From contig MNCI01015670.1 in NCBI GenBank assembly GCA_015680685.1, forward strand, positions 1,182,380 to 1,225,858: DNA of 43,479 nt, read 5' to 3'. The position numbers and the translations under genes were made by a program. Below, piece after piece: positions 9,631 through 19,357 of this stretch. How positions within the stretch are numbered: the first letter of the stretch is position 1; each line of letters begins with the position of its first letter. Source of the stretch: Gnetum montanum. Taxonomy: Eukaryota > Streptophyta > Gnetopsida > Gnetales > Gnetaceae. Under the pieces are notes generated by a model that saw only the letters and a list, made by a program, of their open reading frames with translations, ran no database searches and was not told where the DNA came from.

Positions 9631-10263
9631 CTACCTCATGTACCCTTACACTTTCTCTCAACAACATTCTCATCCTTCATCTCCTTCTACATTTCCACCA
9701 ACTGTGCCAAAAGGTTTTGCACCACAACATTAACCCATGAACGTTACTTGTGTTGCTACTATCAATAGTAGTCGGAACCCTCTACAATGTTGAAAGCATA
9801 CTTTCTTTAGATGTGACTATCGAAAGGGACACCATAGTTCAGAAACCACTACATCTGCCAACTCAGCACAAATCCAACACTGTGGTGCATCTTCCTCTTT
9901 GAACCCAATGCCTCATGTTACCTTATCAAGGCCACCACTCAATACTCCAACAACCATGAGGCCTAATGAATATAGCCACTTAGGGAGACATATTGATCCT
10001 TGCATACCATCTTACGGTCATGGGTGCCATAGTGGAGCAACTCCTTATCAATTAACTACATCTTATGACTTGCCCCACTATGTTAACTTTGATCAAGTGT
10101 GTGCACCCAAATTTGGGTACATTCCAGCCACCACATCAAAAGACATCCAGTGGTTTGGACATGACCAGAATCTAATATTTCCAACATGCATGGATTCACA
10201 TTTTCCATTTCTTAATTCTAGCCATGCCCAAAAGTTTAGTTATAGGGGGTATCCCCCATTCTA
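9631..10263 (+). pseudogene. Pro/His/Tyr-rich tail with a zinc-knuckle-like remnant
   Basis: Past the arm end, one frame reads RCDYRKGHHSSE near 9810-9845, resembling a degraded CCHC zinc knuckle. An open frame at 9899-10263 follows (MNPMPHVTLSRPPLNTPTT ... YRGYPPF), rich in Pro, His, Tyr and Ser. A Pro/Gln/Tyr-rich segment also follows the zinc knuckle in the Gag of element D, so this may be a Gag tail joined to the coiled-coil ORF. Alternatively it is the true C-terminus of this ORF type and element B has a replaced one. It ends in TAA just before the T-rich non-coding region. Confidence 0.5.
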
Positions 10264-11320
10264 ACAATAGTAGAATTAATAAATGTCTTCCTTTTCTTTA
10301 ATTTTACAATTTTTTGTTTTCCAGTTTTTCATATTTCAACTTATTGTTCTATCTTTTTGTCTTTTTGTATTTTTATGAGTAATCTCATCTATGAATAAAA
10401 CACTCATGTGACTTGTTGGTTGAGGTGTTGTTCCATGCTATCAAGTCTCAGGTGACTAATTATTTAAATAGTGAGCCCACAACATCCATTCACCCATTCT
10501 ATTAATAAGAGGTTCTATCTTGGGTACAATGATATTCATAATCATTAAAACTTAAAGAAATTTTGTGTTATTATGCCCAAAATGAAGAAGGATGGACCAA
10601 GAGGGAATGATTAGGGTGTGACGTCAAGGGGAATTGTGGATTCTCATTGGTGACCTTTGTAGGAGTTATCATGTAGCTTGGTTGTACTAAGATCCTTGTA
10701 GATCTAATGAAAAATAGGAGTAAGAGTAATCCAAAGGCACTCAACTAAAAAATAATAATAATGCTATTCTAGGGGATTCCACTAGAAAGACATGCACCCA
10801 TGCTTGAAGGTAGGCAGCTTCTCTGGATAAATAAATACTTCAAAAAAAAGAGCAAGAAGAGTGTGCCAAAGCAGCCACACAGAAAAAAGAAGAAGAAGAA
10901 AAAGAAGATATCAAGATCAAAGTGCCACAAATACATTCCAAATCACTCCTCCCTTGAACAAAATGTCAAGTGATCGTACACCTTGCTATCATGGTACTCT
11001 TATTGTTGTCTATCATTGGGAAAAAAACAATGTGATGTCACTGATTAGAGGAATAGACTTGGTCTTGTTTTTTGAGCGATAGGTTAATGACACATTAATC
11101 ATGCCTTAAACTGAGGATTCATTGTGCCTTGAGTCAGTTAGCTCATGCCCCAATCTCTGCAATCCCTTCTACAATTTGCCTCATGTCCTTATTCATGTAA
11201 TTGTGACTCGTGTCTTGTATAGCATTGAATTCATATCTCATCATGGTGGTATGAACATGTGTGTGTTTTTTTGCATCGGCATAGATTACATTTAACCCTT
11301 CTAGTACCTACAAACATTTT

Positions 11321-11380
11321 AAGGTGTGGTTACACAAGGGCATTATAGATTGGAACCTGCTTTGTGGAGGACCCACTTGC
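11321..11380 (+). other. Conserved 3' non-coding block, copy in C'
   Basis: Reads GTGTGGTTACACAAGGGCAT then CTGCTTTGTGGAGGACCCAC. The same core occurs in D and F (minus strand) and E (plus strand), in sequence that is otherwise poorly conserved. It lies about 925 bp before the LTR. Role unknown. Confidence 0.75.
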
Positions 11381-11691
11381 GTGACTTTTGTAATTTGTAC
11401 TTGTTGCACACCATCACATCATCTTATACCATTTGAGTACTTCATTGCCAAATCAATTCTTTCCTTTGTCATTATTTTATCAAACGTTCCTCAAAACTAG
11501 GTCCTTTTATGTGTCACCTAAACAAACTAGGTCCAACATTAAACTTTTAGGACAACTTCCTTGAAAAACTTTCTAACTCTAAAATCACACTAAGCAAAGA
11601 ATTCAACATTTATTAAAGGCAATAAGTAAGGTATGAAATCATTGAACATTTTTCAATAACCTTAGCAACAATTGATCTTTATGTGATTATA

Positions 11692-12130
11692 GATGACCCC
11701 TAAAAGAAGACAACAAGGAGGACCTTATCAAGGTGCAACTGAATGACCTGGGGGAGGCAGAGGCCAAGGACCTCATGCAGAACATGCATAGCAGAAGGCA
11801 CAATCATTCAGCATCCATCATGAAACTCCTATTACTACATAATCTATCCAAGAAAAAGGAGGAGAGGTCAGGGATTGAGCTTATGAAGAAGAATGACGGC
11901 TATTTGTGGCATGACATGTTAAGGTCAATCAAGTGTTCTCACAGCTGCTGTGTCCATGGAAAGTATCAACTCCATCAAACATTGGAACATCAGTATGGAT
12001 AGCTCATAATCCACAGATAGAAGAGAAGAAATATCATGCACTTCTTCAATGGTATCAATCTTAGAAGCCTGGCACACAGAACAAAGGAAAGGCACCTATG
12101 GAGGAGCCACCAGTAACAGGAATCCCATGA
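11692..12130 (+). pseudogene. Degraded ORF in env-like position
   Basis: An ATG at about 11693 starts a basic peptide (MTPKRRQQGGPYQGATE). After stops the same general reading continues as VSTPSNIGTSVWIAHNPQIE, then KKYHALLQWYQS and NKGKAPMEEPPVTGIP, ending near 12130. Another frame is open at 11733-12002. Base composition here is less AT-rich than its surroundings. Athila elements often carry an extra ORF between pol and the 3' LTR; whether this is one is unproven, since no membrane or signal segment is visible. Confidence 0.35.
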
Positions 12131-12289
12131 GTTCCACAAGTTTTGTCTTTTGTGTCTATGTCCAAATTTTGTTTAATTCTCCACTTTGGCATGAATAAAT
12201 TCCTTATCAATTAATAATCCCATACCTATCTACTATGTAATCAATTGAACTTGTTCCTCACTTTCTTTGACTTGAGGATGAGTTGTTAT

Positions 12290-12304
12290 TTAGTCATGGG
12301 GGTA
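12290..12304 (+). promoter_or_regulatory. PPT of element C'
   Basis: TTAGTCATGGGGGTA directly abuts the LTR start TGATGAG. The phrase CTTGAGGATGAGTT lies about 20 bases upstream, as in related elements. It would prime plus-strand DNA synthesis. Confidence 0.85.
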
Positions 12305-13287
12305 TGATGAGTCATGGTCTGTCAGGTCCTATTATTGGACCGTTGTTATCGAAGCCTTGATACAAGATACCAGGTCTAATGGGTCTCAATATCGAACCTG
12401 CGTTAACTAGGCCACATCGACGAGGCCCCGTCAAAGTGGCCCTATTTACGTGGCCCCATCAACACATCTTTCCATGCGTTGACGTGGCCCTGTTTACACA
12501 AAGTCTATCTCTGGTTATAAATAAGTGTGCAGTTGCCAAACCTAGGATCATCTTTCTAGTAGTTGTAGTGAAGCCCTTGCAGTTTGTTCCTATAAGAGTT
12601 AGAATATTTTCTTAATGCATGCCCATATTGTGATGCTTGTAATTGTATGGAGCCTTTATTCGAGTGTGACATACTTGGACACGCACATGATCGGTAATAA
12701 AGATCGAGATTACTTCATCATTGTAACATTCACTTAGTTTTAATTGTTTAATTGTTATTGTTATTTATTATTTTCTTAGTTAATATTTCTTTACCATCAT
12801 TTACTATTCCTGTTGTTAAATGCAGAATGAGTATGACTTAATCATGATCATTTAAGTGTGACTACTTGGTTACCCAATAGCATACTTAGGATCTACGCTT
12901 GGTAATCCTAATAGTAGTTGTGCACGAGGTCCAAGATGTGTATGGATGATTAAGGAATGGATGATCATCGCACTTAGAATAGTTTAAACTCTCTCCTTCC
13001 ATGTCCCATTAGCTTAGATTCTCTCTCCCTTTTTCCTCCTATCTTAATTGAAGTTATTTTCCATTGCCTCTAGGAGTAGCATTAGGTTAGAAACCACATC
13101 ATACACCTCAATCTAAACTAAAACATACGTGACAAAGAAAATACTAGTCTAGGTGGGAAGATAGCAAACTGCGATCAACGTGTAATGATCTAGATACCAC
13201 AACTAGCCTATCTGCGAAGTTCGGCTGGATTGTGTGTGAACACTCATATTCGTATGGTTGATTGTAGGGGTATCTTGCCACTCATCA
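12305..13287 (+). repeat. 3' LTR of element C', 983 bp
   Basis: Starts TGATGAGTCATGG after the PPT and ends CCACTCATCA. The last part (GTATGGTTGATTGTAGGGGT) is shared with all other gypsy LTRs here. U3 holds GGCC-rich short repeats (12405-12490). TATAAATA is at 12516-12523 and AATAAAGAT, a poly(A)-signal candidate, at 12697-12705. The R/U5 part matches the 5' LTR of element E. The next bases, GATAC, would be the target duplication but have no partner. Confidence 0.85.
12516..12523 (+). promoter_or_regulatory. TATA box in LTR of element C'
   Basis: TATAAATA about 210 bp into the LTR, after the GGCC-rich repeats; the usual place for the LTR promoter. Confidence 0.65.
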
Positions 13288-13360
13288 GATACCTAACATT
13301 GCATTAAGACCTTGATGTCAAATACCTGATGTCACGGAAAACAAAGAATCATGTTCATCA
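13288..13360 (-). repeat. LTR fragment of element F (minus strand), 73 bp
   Basis: Only the start of a minus-strand LTR remains (TGATGAACATGATTC on the minus strand). The rest is cut off by the end of the LTR at 13287, suggesting that C' (or its parent) inserted into this LTR. Confidence 0.6.
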
Positions 13361-15158
13361 TAATCCCATGATTGAACAAAAACTCATCCTCAAGTGTAGA
13401 AGATGAGGAACAAGTTCCTTACAAAATACTAGGTAGGTATGGGATTGTCGACTGACATATAACTAACTCAAATGGAATAGACGAACTTTGAGTGCCCAAA
13501 TGTATGGAATTACAACTTTTTACAAAATTGGATGTTCATGATAAGAGAAGTGAACACCCTAGATAACACTGGCATCCAACGCCTCTTAGCAGTAGAAGAA
13601 TGAGAAAGAAGATCCAACAATCATGAACAGTCCTCATTGTGTGGTATTGCCACATCATCCTTGGTGGAGATAGTCCTACTTCCAATCCATGCTTCCCACT
13701 AGAATCATAATAGAATCATGAATTAGTATGGAATGTGTAACACATAGTTGTTAAATGCCTTGTCTTATTGGTGGTTACACTCAACTAGGTTGTGATTGTA
13801 GTAGATTGGTTCCTTTAGTAGTGTTAGCAAGAAGGTTGACAAATAGGGTAAAATAGATAAGTGGTCCATTAAATTTGAAAAAATTTTAACACAAGGAAAA
13901 TATTTAAGAGGGTGTAAGAATTTACAATAATAAAAAGGAAAGTTCACTAAAAAATGTTATGAATATGTGCATAATTGGATGTCATTGATGGGATAAACAA
14001 GAAGAATTTGATTGTAAGAGTGTTTAAGAATAAAGAACTTAACTAATCCAACCAAAAGATATGCAAGTGGATCCTCCACAAAGTAGGTATAGGCCTTTTA
14101 TGCCCTTGCATAACTTCAAATCAAAGAGTCTATGGACTCCATGGATGATTAATGGTCATATAAGGTTAAGTACAAAAACATGGAAGAAACTAAATAGGAA
14201 TTCCAACACATCAAACTAGGACATTGAACCAGAACATGGAATAGACAATGAGGTGAGATATGGAAAGCATAGATGGATGAGAGAGAGAGGAAGGGAGTTC
14301 CTAATTATGATCACATGAATTCCCTTGTGGATTTTGTGGTTAAATGACCTTGATAAGATCCATCCTTAGTCCAAACCAAAACCAACCACGTTCAGTGACT
14401 TCGCATCGCCATTCTAAGACCGGTCCATCCCCTGAGATACAAGAGTACTCCCACAGAACAACCACCATCCCTTATTAAAGAAGAAGTAGAAAGTGAAGAA
14501 GGGCCTTAGTTAGAAGGGGCTAGTCCCATAACTAGTTCTTGTAGCTTGTTTATTTTTTCTTAGGGGTGTGCTTTGAATTCCCATCATTTTTTTGAAATTG
14601 AAACCACACCATGTAAAGACACATGCATTTATTTTTTCCAAGGGTGTGCTTGGAATTCTCATCCCTTTTTTTATTTTTTATTTCTAATGAGAAGCATACC
14701 ATTCAAGGAATTATTCAACTTCCTTTTATTAGTCAACATAGAACAATAAGAAGTTTATGAAAACACACATGCACCTAGGCAAACAGAAAAGCACAAAGAA
14801 AATCACATGAACCTTTCAATCCTTCCCAATTCTGGAAACTACCAACGTCACAAATTTAGTAAAGTTTTATTAATGAAAAAGGGACTTTAAGTTTCCAAAA
14901 GAAAGAAATCCATAGATTTTGTGGATGGGTGGATGTTGTTGACTCACTGCCTATTTCATGAAAAAGAAACCATGTCCTAATTATCTATAAAAAAATTCAA
15001 AGCCAGAAACTAGACACCAATAATCAAATAACAAAAGGAGTGCATACCACCATCAAGCAACGCATTACCAATGTACCTAGAATTTATTAACAAAAAGTTA
15101 TAAAATCACACCAAATAAAATAAAATATAAAAGAAAGTGTAAAATATTCAAGAAATAG
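13361..15158 (-). other. 3' non-coding region of element F (minus strand)
   Basis: Begins with a mutated PPT (CATGGGATTA on the minus strand) and the phrase CTTGAGGATGAGTTTTTG, then runs in the same order as the 3' non-coding region of D (22125-23540), including the conserved block at 14061-14115. No pol is reached: the element C LTR begins at 15159 just before the point where D's pol would end. Open frames here are not supported as genes. Confidence 0.7.
14061..14115 (-). other. Conserved 3' non-coding block, copy in F
   Basis: On the plus strand GCAAGTGGATCCTCCACAAA, then AGTAGGTATAGGCC and TATGCCCTTGCAT. The reverse complement matches the copies at 11321 and 43186. It lies about 700 bp from the LTR boundary. 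Confidence 0.75.
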
Positions 15159-16055
15159 CGATGAAGCATTTAGTTGCTATGTCGATTAGGCCACATCAAC
15201 AAAGCCTCGTTAATGTGGCCATGTCACTGTGATCCCATTGATGCATTGTTTCAAGCATTGACATGGCCTCATTGATGTAGTGTTCATTTCTTGCTATAAA
15301 TATGCATGCACCCACTACATTTATGGCATATCTTATTCAAATTGTAGCAAAGCTCTTGTAGTTTCCCTCTATGAAAGTTAGAATATTTCCCAAGTGCCTG
15401 TAGTAGGAGTTTGAAGAGTGTACGACTCTTTATTTAAGCGCTAATGTACCTGAGCCATTGGCATGATCAACAATAAAGACAAGCTTTTTGAACATTCCTT
15501 GCAGCATTTGGATTAAACTACTTAAGCATTAAAATGTTTTAATATTTTAATAATTTTAGAAGCTTTTATTATGATTATCACTTTACAGTTATAGTGCTTT
15601 TTATAGTTTATGAGAACCATAAGCATGACCATCCCGAACATATATCTGACACTTGGCAACCCAATGATGCCTAACATCTGGTAGCCCAGTAGTGGTAAGG
15701 ACACACTCAAGATGCGCATGGAGGATGGGATCGATTGTTTATGCTAGGGATAGTTAAGTGGTAGAGTAGAGAAATTGTAACATTATATGGCCTTTCATTT
15801 CCTACACTAAAAAAACTAGACTTTAAAGATAAGAAGAAAACACATAAAAATCATATGCCTCAATCTCACTTAACCATCATGCGAGAATGTCACAAGTGAG
15901 GTTGAGAGGATAATGATCATTCTAACTAAGGTTTTTTTTTTTTTTGCTAGAATTCAATGTAGGTAAGTGCCTGCAGTCTTTGGAACTCAATTGAGTCGCA
16001 TGTGAATGCTCGTGATTCGTATGGTTGGGTGTAGGGGGTACCTTACCACTCATCA
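15159..16055 (+). repeat. 5' LTR of element C, 897 bp
   Basis: Starts CGATGAAGC (expected TGATGAAGC) and ends CCACTCATCA, followed after one base by the PBS. It is the reverse-strand relative of the LTR at 2661-3538 over its whole length. U3 has GGCC-rich repeats (15180-15270). CTATAAATA lies at 15294-15302 and AATAAAGAC at 15472-15480. Confidence 0.88.
15294..15302 (+). promoter_or_regulatory. TATA box in LTR of element C
   Basis: CTATAAATA about 135 bp into the LTR, after the GGCC repeats. The corresponding site in the LTR at 2661-3538 is mutated. Confidence 0.65.
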
Positions 16056-16056
16056 T

Positions 16057-16074
16057 TGGTGCCATTTCTAGGGA
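16057..16074 (+). promoter_or_regulatory. Primer-binding site of element C (tRNA-Asp type)
   Basis: TGGTGCCATTTCTAGGGA, one base after the LTR. It fits the plant tRNA-Asp complement TGGCGCCGTTGCCGGGGA with five differences, four of them transitions. It primes minus-strand synthesis. Confidence 0.8.
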
Positions 16075-16249
16075 CTATTAGTCTTTCTTGCTTGGTATAG
16101 CCTTAGCAAGATCCTCACTCACTTCATTGGAATGAACCTAGAATGTCAAAATCTACTTACACTAAACGACTTAGGTAACAATAAGACACACTTAGTTATT
16201 GTTTACCACTGATATGTATTCTTCTCATAGGCAAGAAAAATCCAACCCA

Positions 16250-16800
16250 AAAGTGACCTAGGAATGTTGGGTAATATATGCTCATCAAGATGCATATATA
16301 CCCAACTTCATCTTCATCTTACATCAAGATGAGCAGATGCGATGGCGGGACATGGATGGCAATGTCAGATTGCCCCTTGATCGATCAGTTCCTAGAATGC
16401 TACTCCAAACTCTCACCAAATTGGGCATCCAGGACCGAGTGGAGGAGTACAGGATGGAGGATCATGATTATCAGGACTATCATCTAAATGAGGTACAACA
16501 TAGGCAGGACTTACAATAGGCCAAACACCATTAATGAGCAAAGGGCAAATGGTCGAGTAAGCCTTTGTCCCTATAGACCCACCATGATGATGAGGAACAT
16601 GTTCCTCACAATTCTCATTCTTCTGCATCTCTGACCCTACTTCAGAACATCCGATCCACCATACTAAATAGAGGTTCAAGTGACTAGGAGTTCCAAGATG
16701 CTGAGGGACCTCCTAGAGGAGATCATGGTGAAGGTGAAGATGGACATGATGATTGAGGCCATCGTCATTCCCCTCTTTCCACCTTAGCTTCATTAGGTTC
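16250..16800 (+). pseudogene. gag: Element C gag, N-terminal part
   Basis: The frame around 16310-16519 reads HQDEQMRWRDMDGNV, then PRMLLQTLTKLGI, VEEYRMEDHDYQDYH and QHRQDLQ. This parallels the Gag start of D (HQDEQLHWRDLEGN, SMLLCVLTRF, AEYIVQDHD, QRQRDLQ) and of E. The acidic/basic linker (HGEGEDGHDD) follows near 16730 with stops and frame changes. Gag would form the particle shell. It breaks off before the capsid region, where copia sequence begins. Confidence 0.75.
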
Positions 16801-16929
16801 TGAATCTGACCATAACCATTGTAGAAGGGACTGTGATAATGATGATCAAGGGAGTTGATCAGGATGGCATGACCAAGGACGTGAGTGATTAAAGGAGGAT
16901 CACTTTCACAAAAGGAGAGGTAGCAGGGA

Positions 16930-18681
16930 CTGTCAAACACGTAGGTGGAGTTTGAGTTTTGGTTAGAATCTACAGTAGAGTCTACATCTCTCCCTAGCTT
17001 ATAGATGTAGGGTGGTACTATTTCATCTTTACCACTACCACCACCATAGTATTCCATTGGTAAAGATAGATCTAGAAGAGATATTAGACCTCCTCAGATA
17101 TATGCTAAATTTGACTTGGTATCTTATGTTCAGAATGTGGTTGAAGGTATTATTTTTAGTGAAGAACCTTCCACCTATTCAGAGGTAGTTAGTTGTGATA
17201 ACTCTAGAAGTTGGATGATTGTCATGCAAGAGGAGATAGAATCACTTCATAAGAATGACACATGGTACTTGGTGAAATTACCTAAGGGTAATAAAGTTAT
17301 TCATTGCAAATGGATGTTCAAAATGAAAGAAGGCATACTAGGAGTTGAAGCAAGGTATAAAGCAAGGCTGGTTGCAAATTGTTACAGTCAAGTTCCAGGT
17401 GTTGACTTCACTAATGTGTTCTCTCTAGTTGTAAAGCATAGTTCAATTTGAATTTTGCTTAGTATTGTGGCAATGCATGATTTTGAGCTTGAACGTTTGG
17501 ATGTGAAGATAACTTTTCTACCTGGAAAACTTAATGCAAAAACCATATGATTTTATAGTTTTAGAAAAAGAAGATCATGTGTGCTTACTGAAAAAGTCTC
17601 TTTACGACCTAAAATAGTCACCCAGAAAATGGCATAAGAGATTTGACTCATTTATGATCACTCATGATTTCAAAAGAAGTAGTTAGGATCATTGTGTTTA
17701 TTTCAAGAAGATTAATGATGGGTCACTTGTATACCTGCTCTTAGTAAGGGTAAAGGGGAGATAAGAAAGGTTAAGGTCCAACTTAGTAAGGAATTTGAGA
17801 TGAAATACTTGGAGGCAACAAAGAAGATACTTGGCATAGAGATTCAGAGAGATAGAAAGGTAGGTAAATTGTACCTAAATCAGAAAGGGTAGATTAAGAA
17901 AGTTCTTTATAGATTCAATATGCAAAATGCCAAACCTATTAGTACTCCATTAGCTACACATTTCAGACTTTCATTTGCTTTATCTACACAATCAGATGAT
18001 GAGTTTGATTATATGTCATGAATTCCATACTTTGGTGTAGTGGGTTCCCTAATGTATGCTATGGTTTGTACTTGTGTTGATTTGCCACATGCAGTCAGTG
18101 CAATTAGTAGATACATGGCTAATCTAGGTAAAGAGCATTGGAAAGTAGTATAGTGGATTTTTAGATACTTACGTGAATCTACTGATGTTTGTTTGCATTT
18201 TAGAAGGACTAGAGATGGGCTCATTAGCTATGTTGATTTTGATTTTTCTGGAGATCTTGATAAGAGAAGATCACTTACAGGGTATGTTTTCACCATTGGT
18301 GGTTTTTCTATTAATTGGAAAGTTACCCTGTAGACTAAAATTGCATTTTCTACTACTAAGGTTGAGTATATGGCTATTATTGAGGCTTTTAAAGAAGCCA
18401 TTTAGTTGAAGGGACTACTTGGTGAATTCAATGAAGATTTGTAGATTATCACAGTTTATTGTGATAGTTAAAGTGCTATTTTCCTCACAAAAGATCATAT
18501 GTTTCATGAAAGAACAAAGAACATTGATTTGTGGTATCAATTTATGCTTGATATCATTGCTCGTGGTGATATTGTTGTGAGAAAAGTTAGTACTCATGAT
18601 AATCCTTCTAATATGATGACCAAGTCACTTCCTGTTGTTAAGTTTGAACATTGTTTGGACTTGGTTGATGTTTCATGTTGA
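16930..18681 (+). pseudogene. pol: Ty1/copia pol: RT and RNase H
   Basis: The RT N-terminus is open at 17116-17451 (WMIVMQEEIESLHKNDTWYL, KWMFKMKEG, YKARLVA, VDFTNVFS), preceded by RRDIRPPQIYAKFDL. Then LERLDVK, LMQKPYDF and the motif CLLKKSLYDLK (about 17490-17610). The region where YVDD is expected (near 17720) is shortened and frame-shifted. RNase H covers about 17990-18681: [69 protein letters not shown]. Stops include TAGs where Gln or Trp stands in copia proteins. Gag, protease and integrase are missing, so the element is 5'-truncated. Confidence 0.92.
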
Positions 18682-18766
18682 GTTTTTTTTTTGTTGTTTT
18701 TTGTAAAAGAGGTGGAGACCTTTTGTCAAAGATTGGAGATTTGTTCCTGGTAATGGAATTTATGTC

Positions 18767-18777
18767 AAGGTGGAGAT
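18767..18777 (+). promoter_or_regulatory. PPT of the copia element
   Basis: AAGGTGGAGAT directly before the LTR start TGTTAGAGTATTG, a typical copia arrangement. Confidence 0.85.
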
Positions 18778-19147
18778 TGTTAGAGTATTGTGTGGTGACC
18801 TGAATTCTATTTTTGGTTTTCTATTATTACATTGTACTAGAAGTTTAAGGGTTAGAGAAGTTGAAGGGTCATTCTATTTTTGGTTTCTATTGTTACATTA
18901 TACCAGAAATTGAAGGGTTAGAGAAGTTTAAGGGTCATTCTATTTTTGGTTTTTGCTGTTACATTGTACTAGAAGTTGAAGGGTTAGAGCAGTTGAAGGG
19001 TCATACTCCCCTTTATATAGTCCCTTTTACTCTCCCCTTTTGTATGCTCAAAAATCTCTGATCTAATGAATTAACTCTTTGCTTCCAATTTGGGGTTTCC
19101 ATGTAAATTCTATATGTGTTGTTGTTTTGATTTCTATTTTCCTATCA
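18778..19147 (+). repeat. 3' LTR of the copia element, 370 bp
   Basis: TGTTAGAGTATTG at the start and CCTATCA at the end. A TATA-like CTTTATATAG lies at 19011-19020, after three tandem repeats. The next bases CGTTT would be the target duplication; the 5' LTR is absent. Confidence 0.85.
18801..18999 (+). repeat. Three 66-67-bp tandem repeats in the copia LTR
   Basis: Each unit runs from ATTCTATTTTTGGTTT through TTACATTGTACTAGAA to GTTAGAGAAGTTGAAGG. Units start at about 18801, 18868 and 18934. They lie just upstream of the TATA-like site, so they could be promoter repeats. Confidence 0.85.
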
Positions 19148-19159
19148 CGTTTTTCTTAA

Positions 19160-19357
19160 TTTTATTATTCTACATCTAAAGTGAAGGATTTCTTGAGTTC
19201 AAGAAAGTTGAAGGGAGTTGATGATCTTTATGATCCTATAGGAGGAAAGCTTTTGAAAGATAGCTTGAAGCTTTTAAAGTGGGGAGTAGATATTTTGATA
19301 ATCAGTTTTTCAAGTGGAGATATTATTGTCTTCCCTACAAACATTGCTCTACTCAAG
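19160..19357 (+). other. Exon-like open block 1 (host gene remnant?)
   Basis: Open frame ending exactly at CTCAAG followed by GTAAAG, a good splice-donor context. It encodes VKDFLSSRKLKGVDDLYDPI and on to VFPTNIALLK without a stop. The start is uncertain; CTAAAG at 19176-19181 could be an acceptor. I do not recognise the protein. Confidence 0.3.

Larger units (their letters stand above)
10264..12289 (+). other. 3' non-coding region of element C'
   Basis: About 2 kb between the ORF end and the PPT. From about 10370 it matches the region after pol in element E (42290 onwards), with shared phrases such as ATAGTGAGCCCACA and AGGGTGTGACRTCAAGGGG. It holds the conserved block 11321-11380 and a broken open frame from 11692. 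Short open frames elsewhere in it are not supported as genes. Confidence 0.7.
7099..13287 (+). mobile_element. Element C': non-autonomous LTR element, 5' end missing
   Basis: In plus-strand order: tandem-repeat leader, coiled-coil ORF with Pro/His tail, long 3' non-coding region, PPT and 3' LTR. No RT or integrase. The non-coding region and LTR are related to those of element E, although the ORF is related to that of element B, whose LTR is of another type. The 5' LTR and PBS are absent. Confidence 0.6.
15159..16925 (+). mobile_element. Element C: 5' end of a Ty3/gypsy element
   Basis: 5' LTR, PBS and gag start in the right order; capsid, pol and 3' LTR are missing. The exact junction with copia sequence lies between about 16800 and 17050. 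It probably inserted into the 3' non-coding region of F; flanking bases at the left are AATAG. Confidence 0.65.

Noticed and set aside
16713-17057. 114-residue minus-strand open frame
   Set aside because: It lies opposite the Gag linker of element C and the copia junction; the plus strand shows recognisable retroelement protein, so this is a shadow frame.
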